Positions 32,695-45,827 are shown, numbered from the stretch's first letter. The stretch is 64,000 nt of DNA from Aaosphaeria pasadenensis (GCA_022813625.1 JAKLMB010000015.1:682001-746000), one strand, 5' to 3'. Notes: generated by a model from the letters alone, not told the origin. A program made the numbers and translations.

Positions 32695-35600
32695 TTAGGT
32701 CCCATCCATTCGCTCCTCCCTCCCAGCACCACCAGTACCACCGCCCAAATCCAAACCCCCGAGCCCATCCAACCCGCCCAAACCCCCCAAATCCACCCCC
32801 AACCCACCATCCCAGTCCGCGCCCCAGTCCATCGACTCCGCCGCGGGAAACGCCCACCCGAACATCGTCTTCAAGTGGTCGTGCTCGCCGCCGCCGCCGC
32901 CGAGGACGCCCGCGTCCGAGCTGTGGAAGTCGGAGGCCGCGGTGAAGTTCAGGGGCGTCGGGTAGGAGAGGTAGTCTGTCGAATCTGTTTCCATGGGAAA
33001 GGAGGAAGAGGGGTCGTATTCTGGGAGTTGGTTTGGTAGGGTTGAGAGGGGTGGGGGGAAGAGGGGGAGTTGGGGTTGTTGAGAGGGTTGAGAGGGTTGA
33101 GGCTGGGGTGTGATGTTAGCATCGTGAGACTTTGCAGGTGAAGTTTATGTATGGGATGAAGAGGGCAACTCACAACATCCGGCTCAACCTTCACCCTGAC
33201 CTCCGCCTCTCGTTCTCCCCCCTCTTCACCAACCGCCATCTTCGTCGTCTTCGCCCCTACGGCGGCTGACGGCGGCGGCGGAGGCTTCATCGACTGGGCC
33301 TGGAGGTAGTACTCCCTGGCGATCTGCGCGAACTCCGCCAGCACGCTGCCCGGCAGTGCGCGCTGCGACGCCATCTCGATGAGACTGAAGTACCCCGCCG
33401 CGGTCTCGAGGAGCGAGAGATTAGTCCTAGATTCCCTATGGTGCGGGTTATGCACGACGAAGTCGAAGAGGATGAATATCGCCGATATCGGGAGGACGGC
33501 GAGGATGCTGTTGGTTTTGTTAGTCCTCGGGTCAAAGAAGATGGATGGTCGTGTTTAGTTAGTTCTAAGGGACGAAAGTGAAGGGACGTACAAAACAGGC
33601 GTGTACGGCTGCACGTCGATAAACTTCGTCAACTCGAGTATCGTCCTCGCGGTATCCATGAGCCGCTGCCTACTCATCTGCGCCTCGGCGCCATCCTCCC
33701 GATCCAAATGCAGCGTGAGGCGCTCGAGTCCGATGACAATCTGATAGTAGCTGAAGTGGACCTGCAGGGCCGCGAGCGCGACGCCCGTGGACGCCGCCTT
33801 TGGGAAGTTGTCCGCGCTGCCGGGGCGCAGGTCCGCGGGGATGGAGAGGCGCCATTCCTCGAGGATGCGGCGGACGTGGGCGATGGCGGCCTGGTAGGAG
33901 GAAGGGGAGCGGAGGGTCGCGCTGATGGAGAAGAGCGAGTTGTAGACTATGGAGCTTATGCGCCCAATGCGGATGAAGGTGACGAAGAGGTTGCAGTCGG
34001 CGTATTGGGCTTCCGGGAAGGCGGGCAGTACGCAGCAGATGTCGTCGTCGGGGATGATCTTTGTGCGTGAGATTAGCATCTAATCGTACAGATGTGGGAA
34101 TCAGATGAGTGAGTACGCACGGAAGAGGTCCGACTGTGCATCGACTGCTGCTTCTCCAGGGCGTATATCACCCAGAACACCTTCAAGTGCTTCGGGTCTG
34201 AAAATACGCTCTTGTGGTACCGAAGCGGAATCAGCATCCGCGCAGCCTGCGAGATGATACAGTCGTCGAGTTGGAGACTGCACGGATTGAGCGTGTATAT
34301 CGACTACCAATCTTCATCAGCCCATCCACACCTTTAAATCTTCACCACATCATACATACCATCGCAGCCAAAGCCTACCACCCAATCTCATTAGCCATCT
34401 CAAATACTCATTCAGAGAACTCAAAACCCACCTGCACATTCTCCAACCCCTCCCTTGGCAGCAAAATCTCCGACATATGCCCCAATGCCATCTGATACAG
34501 CTCCCACGACTTCCCCCTCCCAGGCTCGTACGTCCCCTCACCCAGAAACTGGCTGCCCAGCGCCAGCACCGTGTAGTACAGCGCCGAGAAGGACGGGTTC
34601 TGCGCCATGAGGCTACGGAGATCGGGCCTGCTGATCTGCGCTTCGAAGTCCTGTCTGTCGAGGAATGGGTACACTGGGTGTACGTTTGTGAAGAACGCTA
34701 TTCGAGAAACCAGACATCAGTCGCGTCCCCTTTTCCGTACGCATCATCGTCTCCGATATGAAAAAGAAGGGGGATACACGCACCGTCAACATACGCCCCC
34801 GCCTCCTCATCACCCAACCACTCAATCGCCCCCCCTGGCTTCTCGAAGTTCACCCGCGGGAGACTCGACCCCTCCATGTACCCCAGCCGATCCAAGATGA
34901 TGCCGTCGAGCCGCTGCACGAGCTCCCGCAGCCTCGACGTCCCGAGCTTCTCCGTCAGCGAGGCGACTTTCTGCTCTGAGAAGAACGCGAGGCCTGAGGA
35001 GGGTACTGTCGCGCGCACACACGCCCGTTAACATTATTTCAAGCTCCCCTTACGTGGGCTGATGTGGGTGGGGGTGAACTGAACTCACCTTCATCATCGC
35101 CCGTCTACACACCCGAACAACCTCACTCATCATCAGCCCATCCCATCATGCGTTCACGGGATTCGTGGCAGGGGGAGCACGGGGAAACACATACCTTAAA
35201 AACGCTGAAATCGCTCGGCGGCTTCACGTCCTGCTGTCCGCACTGCAGGATACGATCGATGAACGTGTCGCCTAGCGCCATCTTGTCTCCTCCTTCCTCT
35301 CCTCCTCCGAAGCCACTGTGGCTGGGGAGAGCTGCTCCTCCGCCGGGGACTGGGGGGATGTTAGTATGTAACTATGACAGTTTTTGGATAAGGGGGAGGG
35401 GAGGGGGGGAATGTACCTCTGACGCGGATTTTGCGTCTGAAGATGCTGAAGTGGCAGATTTGGCCGCGTTTCTGGAATCCCCCCTTGAGTTTTAGCTAGC
35501 TGCACACACACAGACGCGACATTCAAAAGGCAAAAGGTCCACGGGGAAAGGAAAGGGTCGGATGTACGGTGCATGAGATACATATCGGCGTCGTGGTACT

Positions 35601-35887
35601 TGCTGTGTCGGGGACTGTTCACGTGCTCAGTAAGTAGTTTTTAGAGTTGCAAAAGGGTAGACGTCCTATGAACAAACCAACACACAAATGGAATGAGACG
35701 CAGAAAAGGAGCAATTGAATTGAATTGAATTGAATTGAGTCAAAGAGAAAGAATGAAGGTGTGAGTGGATGATAGTAACGTGAAACGTACTTATACACCG
35801 TATCTTGCGACTCCTGCACTGGTCGCACGTCTTGTTTAGGCGTGGGCCTGTGCTACTGCTGCTGGTAGGTTGGGGTAAGGGGTCCAT
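32695..35887 (-). CDS. Zn2Cys6 transcription factor, 12 exons
   Basis: Twelve exons can be joined in phase: 35887-35791, 35614-35568, 35471-35417, 35349-35195, 35104-35089, 35005-34784, 34697-34432, 34374-34360, 34303-34121, 34079-33592, 33507-33174 and 33102-32695, for 761 aa. The zinc cluster is assembled from the first three exons: CDQCRSRKIRC, then TPICISC, then TKRGQIC, with cysteines 21, 24, 31, 44, 47 and 54. A fungal-specific transcription-factor (middle homology) domain follows, from about FFTNVHPVYPFLDRQDF to ILELTKFIDVQ. The C-terminus is Pro/Gln-rich, then Gly/Asp/Trp-rich, suggestive of an activation region. An upstream in-frame ATG at 36001 would add 38 residues; I prefer 35887. 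Target pathway unknown. Confidence 0.88.
35713..35738. repeat. (AATTG)n microsatellite
   Basis: Five uninterrupted AATTG units inside the first intron of the transcription-factor gene. Confidence 0.9.
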
Positions 35888-37335
35888 GGTGGGTGGACGG
35901 ATATGTAGCTTCTGTGTGGTGTTTGGTATTATTGGTGTCGTTAATGTTGACGTTGAAGTTGATGTTGCGTGGTAGTCAGATAGCGTGCTGATGCCTGTCA
36001 AAGGGCGAGCGGGGGGAGGTTATGATGCTGGTGATGACGACCTCTTTATCAATCAAGGGCACACATGGAGTTTCTCAATCATCGAGGCCAGGATTTCCGT
36101 TCAGACAAGTTCGTTTAGAGGAAGGTGAGATTAAAGTTCCTGGAGACTTGTAGTCATCATTGACAATGAGGCTCTACGGAACGTCCGACAACCCAAGGAG
36201 CTAGTTTGGGCACGGCGTTGACTCGAGCGGCCAATGAACGTCGCATGTTCGCAACTGGCCGGCCTTGCATAACTCCTTGTGGTATCTGAGTGGAATTCCA
36301 CCCTCCAAGACTTAACACATCACGCAGGTAGGGTAAGATTTGAAATTTCCAAAGGTTTGCATTCAATTATCATTTCCTCCCCATTTCTCTCTCTTCTGTA
36401 GATAATCCATGATGGCCGCCAATTCGTGGGGTCGGCCCACCCGGATGATTTTTCCATTTCCCAGCGCGCCCTGATGTTGTTTTTTGTTCGATCTCATTGT
36501 TTCAAATGCATTGCATGCTCGTATCGTCTCGGCGTGGTGCTGTTTTTTTGTGGTGGTACACTGTTTCCTCCGCTGTCCTTCGCACGTTTCGCACCCGTTT
36601 ACAGAGTGCACCACCCTTCGCGATTCCAATCGTCCCATAAACACCCGCTCCTCAATGTGGAAATAAAGCAAAACAATGCCAGACTGGGGTGCATCAAACG
36701 CATCGCCGAATTAGAGAAAAGAAAATGACTCCCTCCGATCAATAATTAACTCCGCGGCAGCTCTCCAATGATATGAGAAAAAGGAAGGGAGCGCCAACCC
36801 CAAAACCCGAGGCCAAACCGTCGGGCGCAGTAATAAAAGGACGAGCTCCATCCGACACCGTGCTGTGTGACGAGCGGAAAGAAAAGAAAGGCAGGCAGGC
36901 ATTAAAGGCAGGCAAGGGTGCTGATCCAGTCAACTTACAAGAATGGAAGGATGAAAGTTGTAGACAGATTTACAGGCGAAATATATCAATGGCGTTTGAT
37001 ATACAAAGAAGATTGCGTCGTTCCTCGATGGATCAGCCGTGAATTCAAAATGCCCGCTCGTGGCGAAGACGAATCGGTTCGACGAAGGAGCGCAGCCAAA
37101 ATGTTGTCGGCAAAGCAATGTTCGGTAGGATGACCAACGGTTGGACGAATCAAAAATCAGATGGGAGGTGAAAAAGCCTGTAGAAGAGGCGCCAAGTGAC
37201 TCCGTGCTGCCGTATGCATATGCATCGATAGGGTGCTGCTGAAAAGTGCAGGCGAAAAGCACACCGAATCGGAAATGAAGTAGTCTATGGGTTTATGCCG
37301 AACTGTAATGGTGAAAGAAAAGGTGGATTGCGGAA
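35888..37335. other. Intergenic, promoter of the Zn2Cys6 gene
   Basis: 1.4 kb with no supported gene. Several lysine-rich or cysteine-poor short frames on both strands look random. Confidence 0.5.
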
Positions 37336-39605
37336 TCATTTGCAACCATGCATGAGAGTGTTCTTGGGAACATCATAACCAGCTTGTTTCCTAAGAGAAG
37401 TCAGTGAAAGGAGTCGAGATTGGTGCGGGTGATACGAACCATTGAGTGATGTTGGGATTTGCGTAGGGCTCAGGATGCTTCTTGATGTAGCCGGTCGTCT
37501 CGTATCCCTCAGGATCGCAAGTGACGATCTCATTGCCCTCGTCCTGGTAGATGCGGATGTAGTCGATTCGCATCGTAGCCGGGATGGTCTTGTTGATGAG
37601 GTCCCAGTTGATGTACGCAAAACTGTTCGAGATACCGAAGTTGGCGATGATGGACAATGGTTCCTCGGGAATGACTCGACGTCCGACGTTTCCGTTGGGT
37701 CCCAAAGCACGTGCATCCAGCGTCCAGGTCTTGTCGTCACCGACATACCAGGTGATCCATCCATTCTTGCCGGTCTTGTAGTCGAAAGCATACTTCTGAT
37801 ACTGCTTGCCGTTGTACCAGTCGTTGTTCAGGTTGGTGAGACCGGAGACAGCCTGCTGGAAGGGTCCTCCTTGGTAGGCATTGATCTCAGTGATGGAATG
37901 GTCGTAGACTTCCATGAAATCTGTTTTACGGTTAGTAGCTGAGTAGATGTAGTCCGAGAGTGTTCTCACCTGAATCAGCTCGGTACCAGATATCAAAAGG
38001 CGCAGTCTGGTAACTCTGGGAGACCTGACCAACACCCCGGGTGCTGTCCGGCCCCAAGAATCGAACGGATCCCTCGAGTGCGTCAATCTCGGGAGCGCTG
38101 CGAGATTTGCCTGGGGTGGGGTGGTCCTCGTTCTTGCAAGTGCAGGCGGGGAGTCGCATTCCGGGGAGGTAGCTGAGGCCGTCGTAGGAACTCTGGTTGG
38201 GAGTGATGCCGTAGTCGCATTCGTCATGGTAACTGTATGGCCACAGTCCATCTGTCGACGCCAAGTAGCCGGGACGAGCAAGATTACCCATCGTCCAGAA
38301 ACCGGGCCAGAAACCAATGGTGTCGCCTCGTCCAGGAAGCGAAATACTAGCTTCTAAATGTCCACCCTTGTAGCAGAGCTTGTTCCACGACTGGATCATG
38401 CCGGAGCGGAAGTCGAGGCCGTGGTTTCTGATGTTATCGAATTGGAGCTCGAGAACGCCGTCTTTTGTAATCACTGCATCGGGATCATACCACTGTGCAT
38501 TCGTCAGTTACTATTCCCATTTTGGGTCCTGTTGTTGCCTTACCTCCAAATCCTGAGTCGCACCGTACCAAATATCGACGGCCTGGAAGTATGGGTCGTC
38601 GCCGTCGTAGAACGTCCGGCCGGCCTTGTTGAATTCGTCGGAGAACTATACCAGTTAGCTAATTGTCCCCCTTCCGCCGTCGCATCCCTAAAACTGACCA
38701 CAAGCACCTGCTTGGTTCCATCTGAGGATGTTCGCGTCCTGAATTCTTTCGGTGTATCTGGGTCAATGAGGCTGGTGCGCAGACCCTTCAGATTTGGCTG
38801 GTCTTGCATTCCCTCAATGCACAGTGGGTTGCGGGTGCAGGGTCCAATCTCGGGTTCGGTGAGTTTGTGAACGAAGGTACTGCAAAAAAATTAGCTACAC
38901 GAATTCATGGCTGATCGGTATTCTAGGTTCCAAAACCTACAGCACGGGATAACCGATGAACAACACCAGCAGCCCCAGGGAAAGAATGACCAGAGCTCCG
39001 ACATTGACGAAACCACGCTTAGTGAAGACATTGCAATCTCTGTCCTTGTCGTTGGGGTCTGGATTGTGCAGATAGTCGTCCTTCTCTACATCCTCGGGAA
39101 ACAACAAGAGTCCGGCGGAGGGAAGAATGTTGTACTTTTCCGACACCGTCTGCGTGTTCAGCTCCTCATCGCTGCCTGCGCGCGAGGGGGCGCGCGAGTC
39201 GTCGAAGGGCGAAGCGAATGGGCTCATCCTCGAATCGTGGCTATGGATGGACTCGGAACTCCAGCTGGTGCGCCTCGACATTGTAGGCGATCGCAATGGC
39301 GACTCGTCGCGATAGGCTTTCGATCTCGACTTCTTGGGGGGTAGCAGCAGCTCGGCGGATTCGGCAACGCCTGCATTTCGATAGAGCGAAGGGGAGCCTA
39401 GGGGCGATGGCAGGCCAGGACTTTGAACGGAGCCGGGAGCGGTGCCTGGGCGGTAGGGAGCGGCGGTCAAGGACCTTGGAGGGTTTTTCCGTGAGTGTGA
39501 GGAGGTGGGTCGCTGTGCTTCGACGTCGTGGGCTATGTTGTGCGTGCCTGAATTGAGGCGAATGTGTGGAGGAGCATTTCCTCGAGCCGACTGAGGCGGC
39601 GACAT
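37336..39605 (-). CDS. KRE6: KRE6/SKN1-type GH16 beta-glucan synthesis protein
   Basis: Type II membrane glycoside hydrolase-16-like protein needed for beta-1,6-glucan assembly in the cell wall. Minus-strand exons 39605-38941, 38879-38699, 38645-38544, 38492-37970, 37920-37440 and 37390-37336 close to 668 aa. A Ser/Pro-rich cytoplasmic N-terminus is followed by one transmembrane helix (about 199-220, GALVILSLGLLVLFIGYPVL). The luminal domain includes PCTRNPLCIEG, a Trp-rich GFWPGFWTMGNLARPGY stretch, and the GH16 catalytic signature EIDALEG (E451, D453, E456). The C-terminus ITQWKQAGYDVPKNTLMHGC is typical of the family. The first ATG in the frame used is 39605; an upstream non-ATG extension is unlikely. 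KRE6 and SKN1 are paralogues in yeast, and I cannot tell which this one descends from. Confidence 0.94.
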
Positions 39606-42600
39606 GGTGTGAGCGAAAGTATGGGGTGAGTGGAACAAAACAAATCAAGGCAGGCAGAGGGCGATCGTGATAATGCGTGAAATCGGCAGGGTTGAGATTG
39701 GTTGTGGTAGGCGGTCGGGAAAAGCGAGTGTTGTTGTGTAGCTGTGGCACGCAAACGAGGGTTGAATTCCAGTGACGTTTTGGGAGGTGGTAGTGGTGGT
39801 CGGTCTCGTGGATGGCGGTGACGGGGCAACGAGGGTGAGGATGTCGGAATTCAAACGTTCTCGCAGGGCCAGTTGGTGGGATCACGAACCAAACGAGTGA
39901 GGTGGTGAGTGAGGTAGAGAAAAGGAAAGGAAAGGAAAAGAAGGAGAGGTGGAGGATGTTTCGCGGTGAGTGAGTAATGGTAGGAGGTAGGAGTAGTAGG
40001 AGGAGTAGGAGGCGGAGGGAGTAGGATCCTTGTGGTGTGGGCGGGTGTATGTGCGTGCGTGCGAGGGTGTGGGTGTGTAAGTGAGAGAGAGAGACAAGTA
40101 GAGAGGTAGAGAGGTAGAGAGACACAGGGGGTGTACGGAGTACTGGACTGGTACTTGCTTGTAAGGAGGGAAGGAGGTGGATCAGAGAAAGTAACTACAG
40201 GCAGAACAGGGGGTTTGTAGCCTGTAGGTAGCTTGTGAGTGAATGACCTTGACCGTTGACTACTCCGTACAGTACTGTGTATGGAGGATATGGGCGAAGC
40301 TGTTAATAGAACTCGGAGTGGTCAGAGGCAAAAAAAAAGTGAGAGAGAAGAGACGAGACGAGACGGCTCCTGTCCGAATTAGGCTGTGTTGTGTACACAC
40401 CCTGCCAGCACCAGCCAACCTAGAACTTACATCCAAGAGCTTAATCCTTTACCACCAAGAAACCTAGAACCATTCAATCTAGTCTCTCTTTTCTCTGCCC
40501 TACCGTCTACCGCACCTGAACAGGAGAGGAAGAGGTACGAAAAATGGGCCAGGAACGCGCAATGCACGATCAACTTGGCGCTTCCTCTTTAACCAAACCA
40601 AACCTGAACGATTTGCTTGGCTGCCTATATGCAGCGAGCTTGGTGGCCTTTGCTTTGCTTGCTTTTCTCAGCTTTGCTTTTGAGGATGTTCGGCGAGTAA
40701 TGGAATAATGACAATGTTGTTGAAGGCAGGTAGGTAGGTAGTACGTATTGTTTGAGTAAAGGTCAAAGGTGAAGGAGGAGAGAGGAGAGGGAAATGCCAC
40801 CAGGTACAGCAAAGATGGGCGGTGTTGGTGGGCGAAAGGGTACGAGACGAGTACGGGTACTGTGGCAATGGGAATGGCTACGCTCCAACACAGGCATAGA
40901 GGGAATACGGAATGATTTGTCGTTCTATTCGGATCGGAGCAGCATTGCGTGTACACTCGTGTAGTAGTTGCAGTGCTTGTGCTTGTGCTTGTATGTAGTG
41001 TATGGTATGTGCGACAGCTACGAATACGGGCAGACTATCGGAGAGGAGAGAGCACGAGTTACTATTAGAGATTGCACTACACTCACTCTACGGCGACAAT
41101 GACGATGATCATGACGATGATGTGTAGCCTGTTAGCTCTACTAAAACCTAGAGAGAGAAATCAAGAAATTGTAAAGAAAAAAAGCGTTGCCGATCCCCTG
41201 TCTTGTCTTGACTTGACTTGCCTTGACTTGACTTGAACTTGTTTAAACCCCCGAGAAACCCGCCAGGGGGTTATGGAACATCTCGACATTCGGCACCCTT
41301 TCCATCTTCATCTTTGTCTTTCCAGCTTCCGGCGCAAGATGGGCGAATCAACGCCTCTTCGACGAGAGTTTCCAGCTCTTGTGTCTCCATTAACTAACAC
41401 CCCTTACACAGTGACTATTCTTCAAGTGTCGATAGTGACATAGAGTGACAAGCTGGGTGGCGGGCGATTCTCAACTACGGACGCTTGTGGCACCAGCTAA
41501 CAATATCCGCCCATCCCATCCCATGATCCATCCCATGATCCATCCTATGGTCCCATGTCATTTTTTGCCCTCCCCTTTCCTTGTTGGTTGTCCAGGGCAC
41601 TCCGATCCACTTGAGGCGTTTTACCTCGCTTCTGGTCTGCTTCCGTCCTTACGAATTAGCACTGCCATCAGCTTTCCATCCGGGCGATCAACAGCGAATT
41701 TCCTTGCTCGACCGTTGTTTCTTGTATCGTATGTAACCGTAGATCATCTCTTAAATGCATCCAATCCAAACGACACAATCTCGATGCGACAGAAACATTC
41801 GGTGCGACAATCTCAGACGAAACAAGAGCATGGCGATGGTAATATTAACGGTGAGTGGGTTGTGGAGGCACTTTATTTCCCTGCGCCTGGGCATACCGAA
41901 AATGAATCGAATGCATGATGGTCGAGTCTTGCTTCTTCCTTTCATTGTATTAATTGTAGCAACTCTACTGTACTGTGCGGCGTGCCTGGCCTGGATACCT
42001 AGGTAGGCTGTAGTTACCCCTGACGAGGTTCTCGACCAACCCAATAGTCTCCCACATCGACTCCCTCCATCCAATAATACAATAATAACCTCAACGCCCC
42101 ATCTCTCGCCAATGCATTCTAGCCTGTGCCGTAGCTACACCCGTCAGCCTGTAAGGTGTACTTGTACCTAATTGTAGACTTGCTGTCGAGAGAGATCCGA
42201 TCCGCCAGCCTCATCCAACGCCATCGATGCAGCCACATCCACCAACCAACCTGAACCCCTTCTCACCATCATCACACCTGTCAGCCTCCATCTAAAAGAC
42301 TACTCCGTATATCCAACGCCCTGTGCTCCTATTCCATCCACGTCCGGAGATACCCAGAAACCACCATCCATCTATCGATAAAATCTCCACCCGCCCGAGC
42401 ACGTTATTCCCTCCTAGCCTGACCTCCCCTCCCCTCCCCCCCTGACAGCCGGCCACCGACCCCGAATAGATCGATCTGCCCGTTACGCGGCCACGGCATA
42501 CACAGTATGTGACTAACCAATACATGGGAGAATTAACCGCCCCACGGACTGTTAAGCACCCAGGTAGGTTGTTATTATTATGGAGTTTGCTGCGTCGAAC

Positions 42601-44443
42601 GAACGGTCGTAATTTCTATTTCGCACATCGCCATTTGGGGAGAGGGAGGGAGGGAGGCTCCTTAATTAGGGACGTTATGCCTCGGTATGTTCGATGGAAT
42701 AATAATAGTGATGGGGATATATGCTCGTAGCATGCGCTTAGATACATACCGTGGTGCATCCATCCAAAGTTGAAAGAAATCGACTTCGATCGCTCGTATT
42801 CCCCCCTCCCTTCCCTGGGGATATCTATCCTTATCCATCGCACCGTTTGGTATCGTGTCTAGTTATCGATAAACAGCGGGAAGGTACATGATCCTATCGC
42901 ACCTCGTATTGCCCTGAACCCCTGGATTTTGGTTTCGCTGGGGTCGCACACGTGCTTGATATCTGCATTTTACGGGGGCTTGAAGCTTGATGGACGGGTA
43001 GTTACATCACTGGGTACTTGGGTATAGGTAGGTGCTTGGGAGTTTTATACAAAACGCTTGACGTGTTTATGATATACATCACCTACCCGCCAAACGACAA
43101 ATGTCAAACGACAAACGTTCCTTCGTTCGTACATTCATCCGTCCATCCACCCGTGACTAACAATATACAATGCCATAACCCGATCGATCAACCGATTTAT
43201 ATCTCATACACCGTCAAACACCCCCCTCTCATAATCCCATTCACCATCATAATGTTCGCCTTGATCCGCCATCATCGCCGCCGTTCCAAATAGACACACA
43301 TAGAGACAGTTACATACCTCCACAACCTCACAAGTGCATCCTCGCACAAGCACCATTTACTCCATCTAATCGACACCTGTGAACGGCGACACACAGGAAT
43401 CCTCCATATACGCCTGATACTAGGACTACCCCATATGTATAACCCACAAACCCAGTCCATACAAATCGCACAGCAGAGAGGGTGGGATACACTGTGTTGG
43501 TGGGGGACGACGAGGCCTTTCTTCTCTACTCTCTGCGTGGATGTGTGATGTGAAATTGGATATGATTGATTGACTGACAACGGAGAGGAGACGGTTGGGT
43601 ATGTGTCCCCGTTCATCGCAGCAGTGATTCGCGTAGCTCTGAAAGAGATTGGTAGCAAGCTCTCTCGACGGAGGTATGATGTCTGAGACCGGGGCATGCT
43701 GCATGCATATCACGTCAACTCTCCTGATACTTCAACATTTCGTTCTCCCACATGTTTACCCGACAACCTCACGAAGCATCGGACTTACATATTTCCTCTT
43801 CGTGGAGAGCTTCCCCAGGCAACATAGTTAGACTAGGACATCGCCTCACTGTAAGTCCTTGAAAAGAAGCCCATCCCCTTGGAATGTGCTTCAATACGTA
43901 CGTACCTCAAGTATCGTGCACATATCTCATTACCCCGACGAGAACCCTCACATCTCACTTCCCGTACTCTTCCTCTACATTTCCCGTAATGGACTACTGT
44001 TGGTAAGGATTCATAACCATAACCTTCATTTGAAAATGAACAGACAAACACGAAGAAGGAGTATATCCACCAACACTATCAAAATAGGTACTGGACAGTT
44101 CCGGCGGCGTGACGGCATAGAATAGCTCGAACTCCTGGGAAGGGGAAGTGACGTTCAAACAATTCAATTCGCATTCTTACCTATCTGCACATAGAGGGGG
44201 GATGACTGTTTTGTTGGATGTTGATGCCATGGCTACTGTATAGCATGGATCTTTGGCGTAGGTTGAAGTAGGCCCACACGTCGAGTCACTTGAATCTGTC
44301 TTCCCCTGAGATCGTGAAATCCGAGATCACATATCCCGAACGCACACGCATCATACGTCGTTCATTTCAAAATACCCCAACATATGCAGAACAACACCTC
44401 GAAACAGACACAAACACATTCATATATTCTACCAACTTCTACC
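39606..44443. other. Gene-poor intergenic region upstream of KRE6
   Basis: 4.8 kb with no convincing gene. The first kilobase is CT-rich on the coding (minus) strand, as in a long leader. It contains CTTGA-type repeats (41201-41241), a CCATCCCATGAT-type tandem run (41510-41558) and three TACTCCGTA/TACGGAGTA motifs (40134-40142, 40261-40269, 42301-42309). A 294-codon minus frame at 39241-40125 overlaps KRE6 exon 1 out of frame and reads as low-complexity; not called. Confidence 0.5.
40134..40269. promoter_or_regulatory. Pair of TACTCCGTA-type motifs upstream of KRE6
   Basis: TACGGAGTA at 40134-40142 and its reverse complement TACTCCGTA at 40261-40269 face each other 118 bp apart, about 530-660 bp upstream of the start codon. 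The same 9-mer recurs elsewhere in this window only in intergenic DNA. Regulatory use is inference. Confidence 0.4.
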
Positions 44444-45176
44444 CTACGACTCCACCGCCAAAGCCTTCAACCCCACGACCCGCCCCTCCCCCTCATCAAC
44501 ACTAACGACGTAGTACTCAGTGCGGGTTCCCCCAAGCTCGACTCGGAAGTACGCCACCTTCCCATTCCCCGCCTTCTTCACCGCCTCGATGACCTTCTTG
44601 TAGCCCGATAGCTGTTTCTCGTCGGCAGGCGTGACGGCGGAGGCGTGGTTGAGGAGTGATTTGAGGTCGTCTGTTTGAGTCGTTGTTAGCATACATTTTC
44701 GATTACATAGTTGAAAGGGGGGGATATGAGGGAAACTCCATACCAGCGCTAACACTCCCTTTACCCTCGAACTTCAGCGCAACAGGCTCGAACGGCTCGT
44801 CCGCGTCGCTGACGAAGTACTCCTCGACCTCCTGCAGCGGCTGCGGCACCGCCGTGTTGACGCTCTTGGTGCCGACGTCTTTCTTGCTTGATGCGGATGC
44901 CGAGCCGTCGTTCGTGGACTGGTTCGCCTTGTCGAGGAAGGAGGCGTAGTCTGCGTCTGAGGACATGGCGGGCGTGGGTGTGGTGTGGAGGGTTCGTGAG
45001 GATGTGGTGGTGCTGGTGCTGGTGGGGTAGGATGTCGTGGTGGGTTTGCGTGAGGATGGGTTTGCGAGGATAGGTGGGGTGAGGCGACGTGTGATGTTGT
45101 TCGTGTGAGGTTTTGTTCGTGCAAAAAATTGCCCTGTGAGTTTGGATCTGAAGCTCCGTTGTATGTTGCTGGACAT
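44444..45176 (-). CDS. Probable mitochondrial protein of unknown function, 219 aa
   Basis: Minus-strand exons 45176-44744 and 44670-44444 join in phase 1 (GTATGG..CAG). The N-terminus is rich in Arg, Ser and Thr with no acidic residue for about 85 positions (MSSNIQRSFRSKLTGQFFAR onward, then RTLHTTPTPA), a typical mitochondrial presequence. The rest contains YASFLDKANQ, VEEYFVSDADEPFEPVALKF and a C-terminal half with LSGYKKVIEAVKKAGNG and VAYFRVELGG. I do not recognise a characterised family. The upstream in-frame GTG is ignored because the ATG at 45176 directly begins the presequence. Confidence 0.8.
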
Positions 45177-45328
45177 GGCTTTGGATGGAGGTTGTCGAGT
45201 ATGATGTTTTCCAGCCAATGACGCAACCACCATCGAAGGCGCCAGGCGGGTCGCGGCGGGGAAGCTTGACGCGTGAGTGACACCAAGAGCTTAAGTACAT
45301 CTGCAGATCCCCGCCATCCACTTGGCAA

Positions 45329-45721
45329 CTATGTACTCCATTTTACGATGCCTCGATTGGGAATCAAACATGCATACAATTTCTTTAAACTATAACAATT
45401 TGCAATCGAAAAGTAGAGAGGAAAAGCAATTCCGTCTGTAGCTCTGTATACGAGAAACATACCAGGAATCGAATGCTCTACTAACGTTAGACAACGTTCT
45501 TGAGCATCTTCTCTAGTGAACGCAAGTATGTCGATAGGGGAAGAGTCTGACGTGACAATACTCTGTCCATCATTTATCCTTGTGGTGTTACCCTTACTAA
45601 GTAACATAAAGAAGTTGAATTTGGTTCCTGGAAACCCTTCCAATCCTGCATATGTGTTGAGCGATGTGATCAAGCCATCATAGGACGAGAAGGCAACGTT
45701 GACTTGAACTGTTCCCCATGA
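45329..45721 (-). pseudogene. Coding relic A (with FPLYFSIANCY segment)
   Basis: A minus-strand frame is open across HSWGTVQVNVAFSSYDGL, TYAGLEGFPGTKFNFFMLL, EDAQERCLTLVEHSIPGMF and AFPLYFSIANCYSLKKLYA before a stop. It reads like real protein, but its upstream side is cut by a partial TIR element. I could not connect it to a start. Family not recognised. A second copy of its 3' segment lies at 47020-47105. Confidence 0.5.
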
Positions 45722-45825
45722 GTGTATTGTAGCCAGTAAGCAGTCTTAACTCCTTGCGATTAAATCTCGCGAATGCACTGTTGTAGGCATAAAATACTCT
45801 CGAGGGGCAACGTGCCAACCCTCTG
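45722..45825 (+). mobile_element. TIR element copy 3 (truncated)
   Basis: Only the right half is present: GTATTGTAGCCAGTAAGCAG through AATGCACTGTTGTAGGCATA to CGTGCCAACCCTCTG then TA. It splits relic A from relic B. Confidence 0.85.
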
Positions 45826-45827
45826 TA

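Noticed and set aside
39241..40125. 294-codon minus frame upstream of KRE6
   Set aside because: Overlaps KRE6 exon 1 out of frame and reads as Ser/Leu/His/Thr low-complexity from CT-rich leader DNA.
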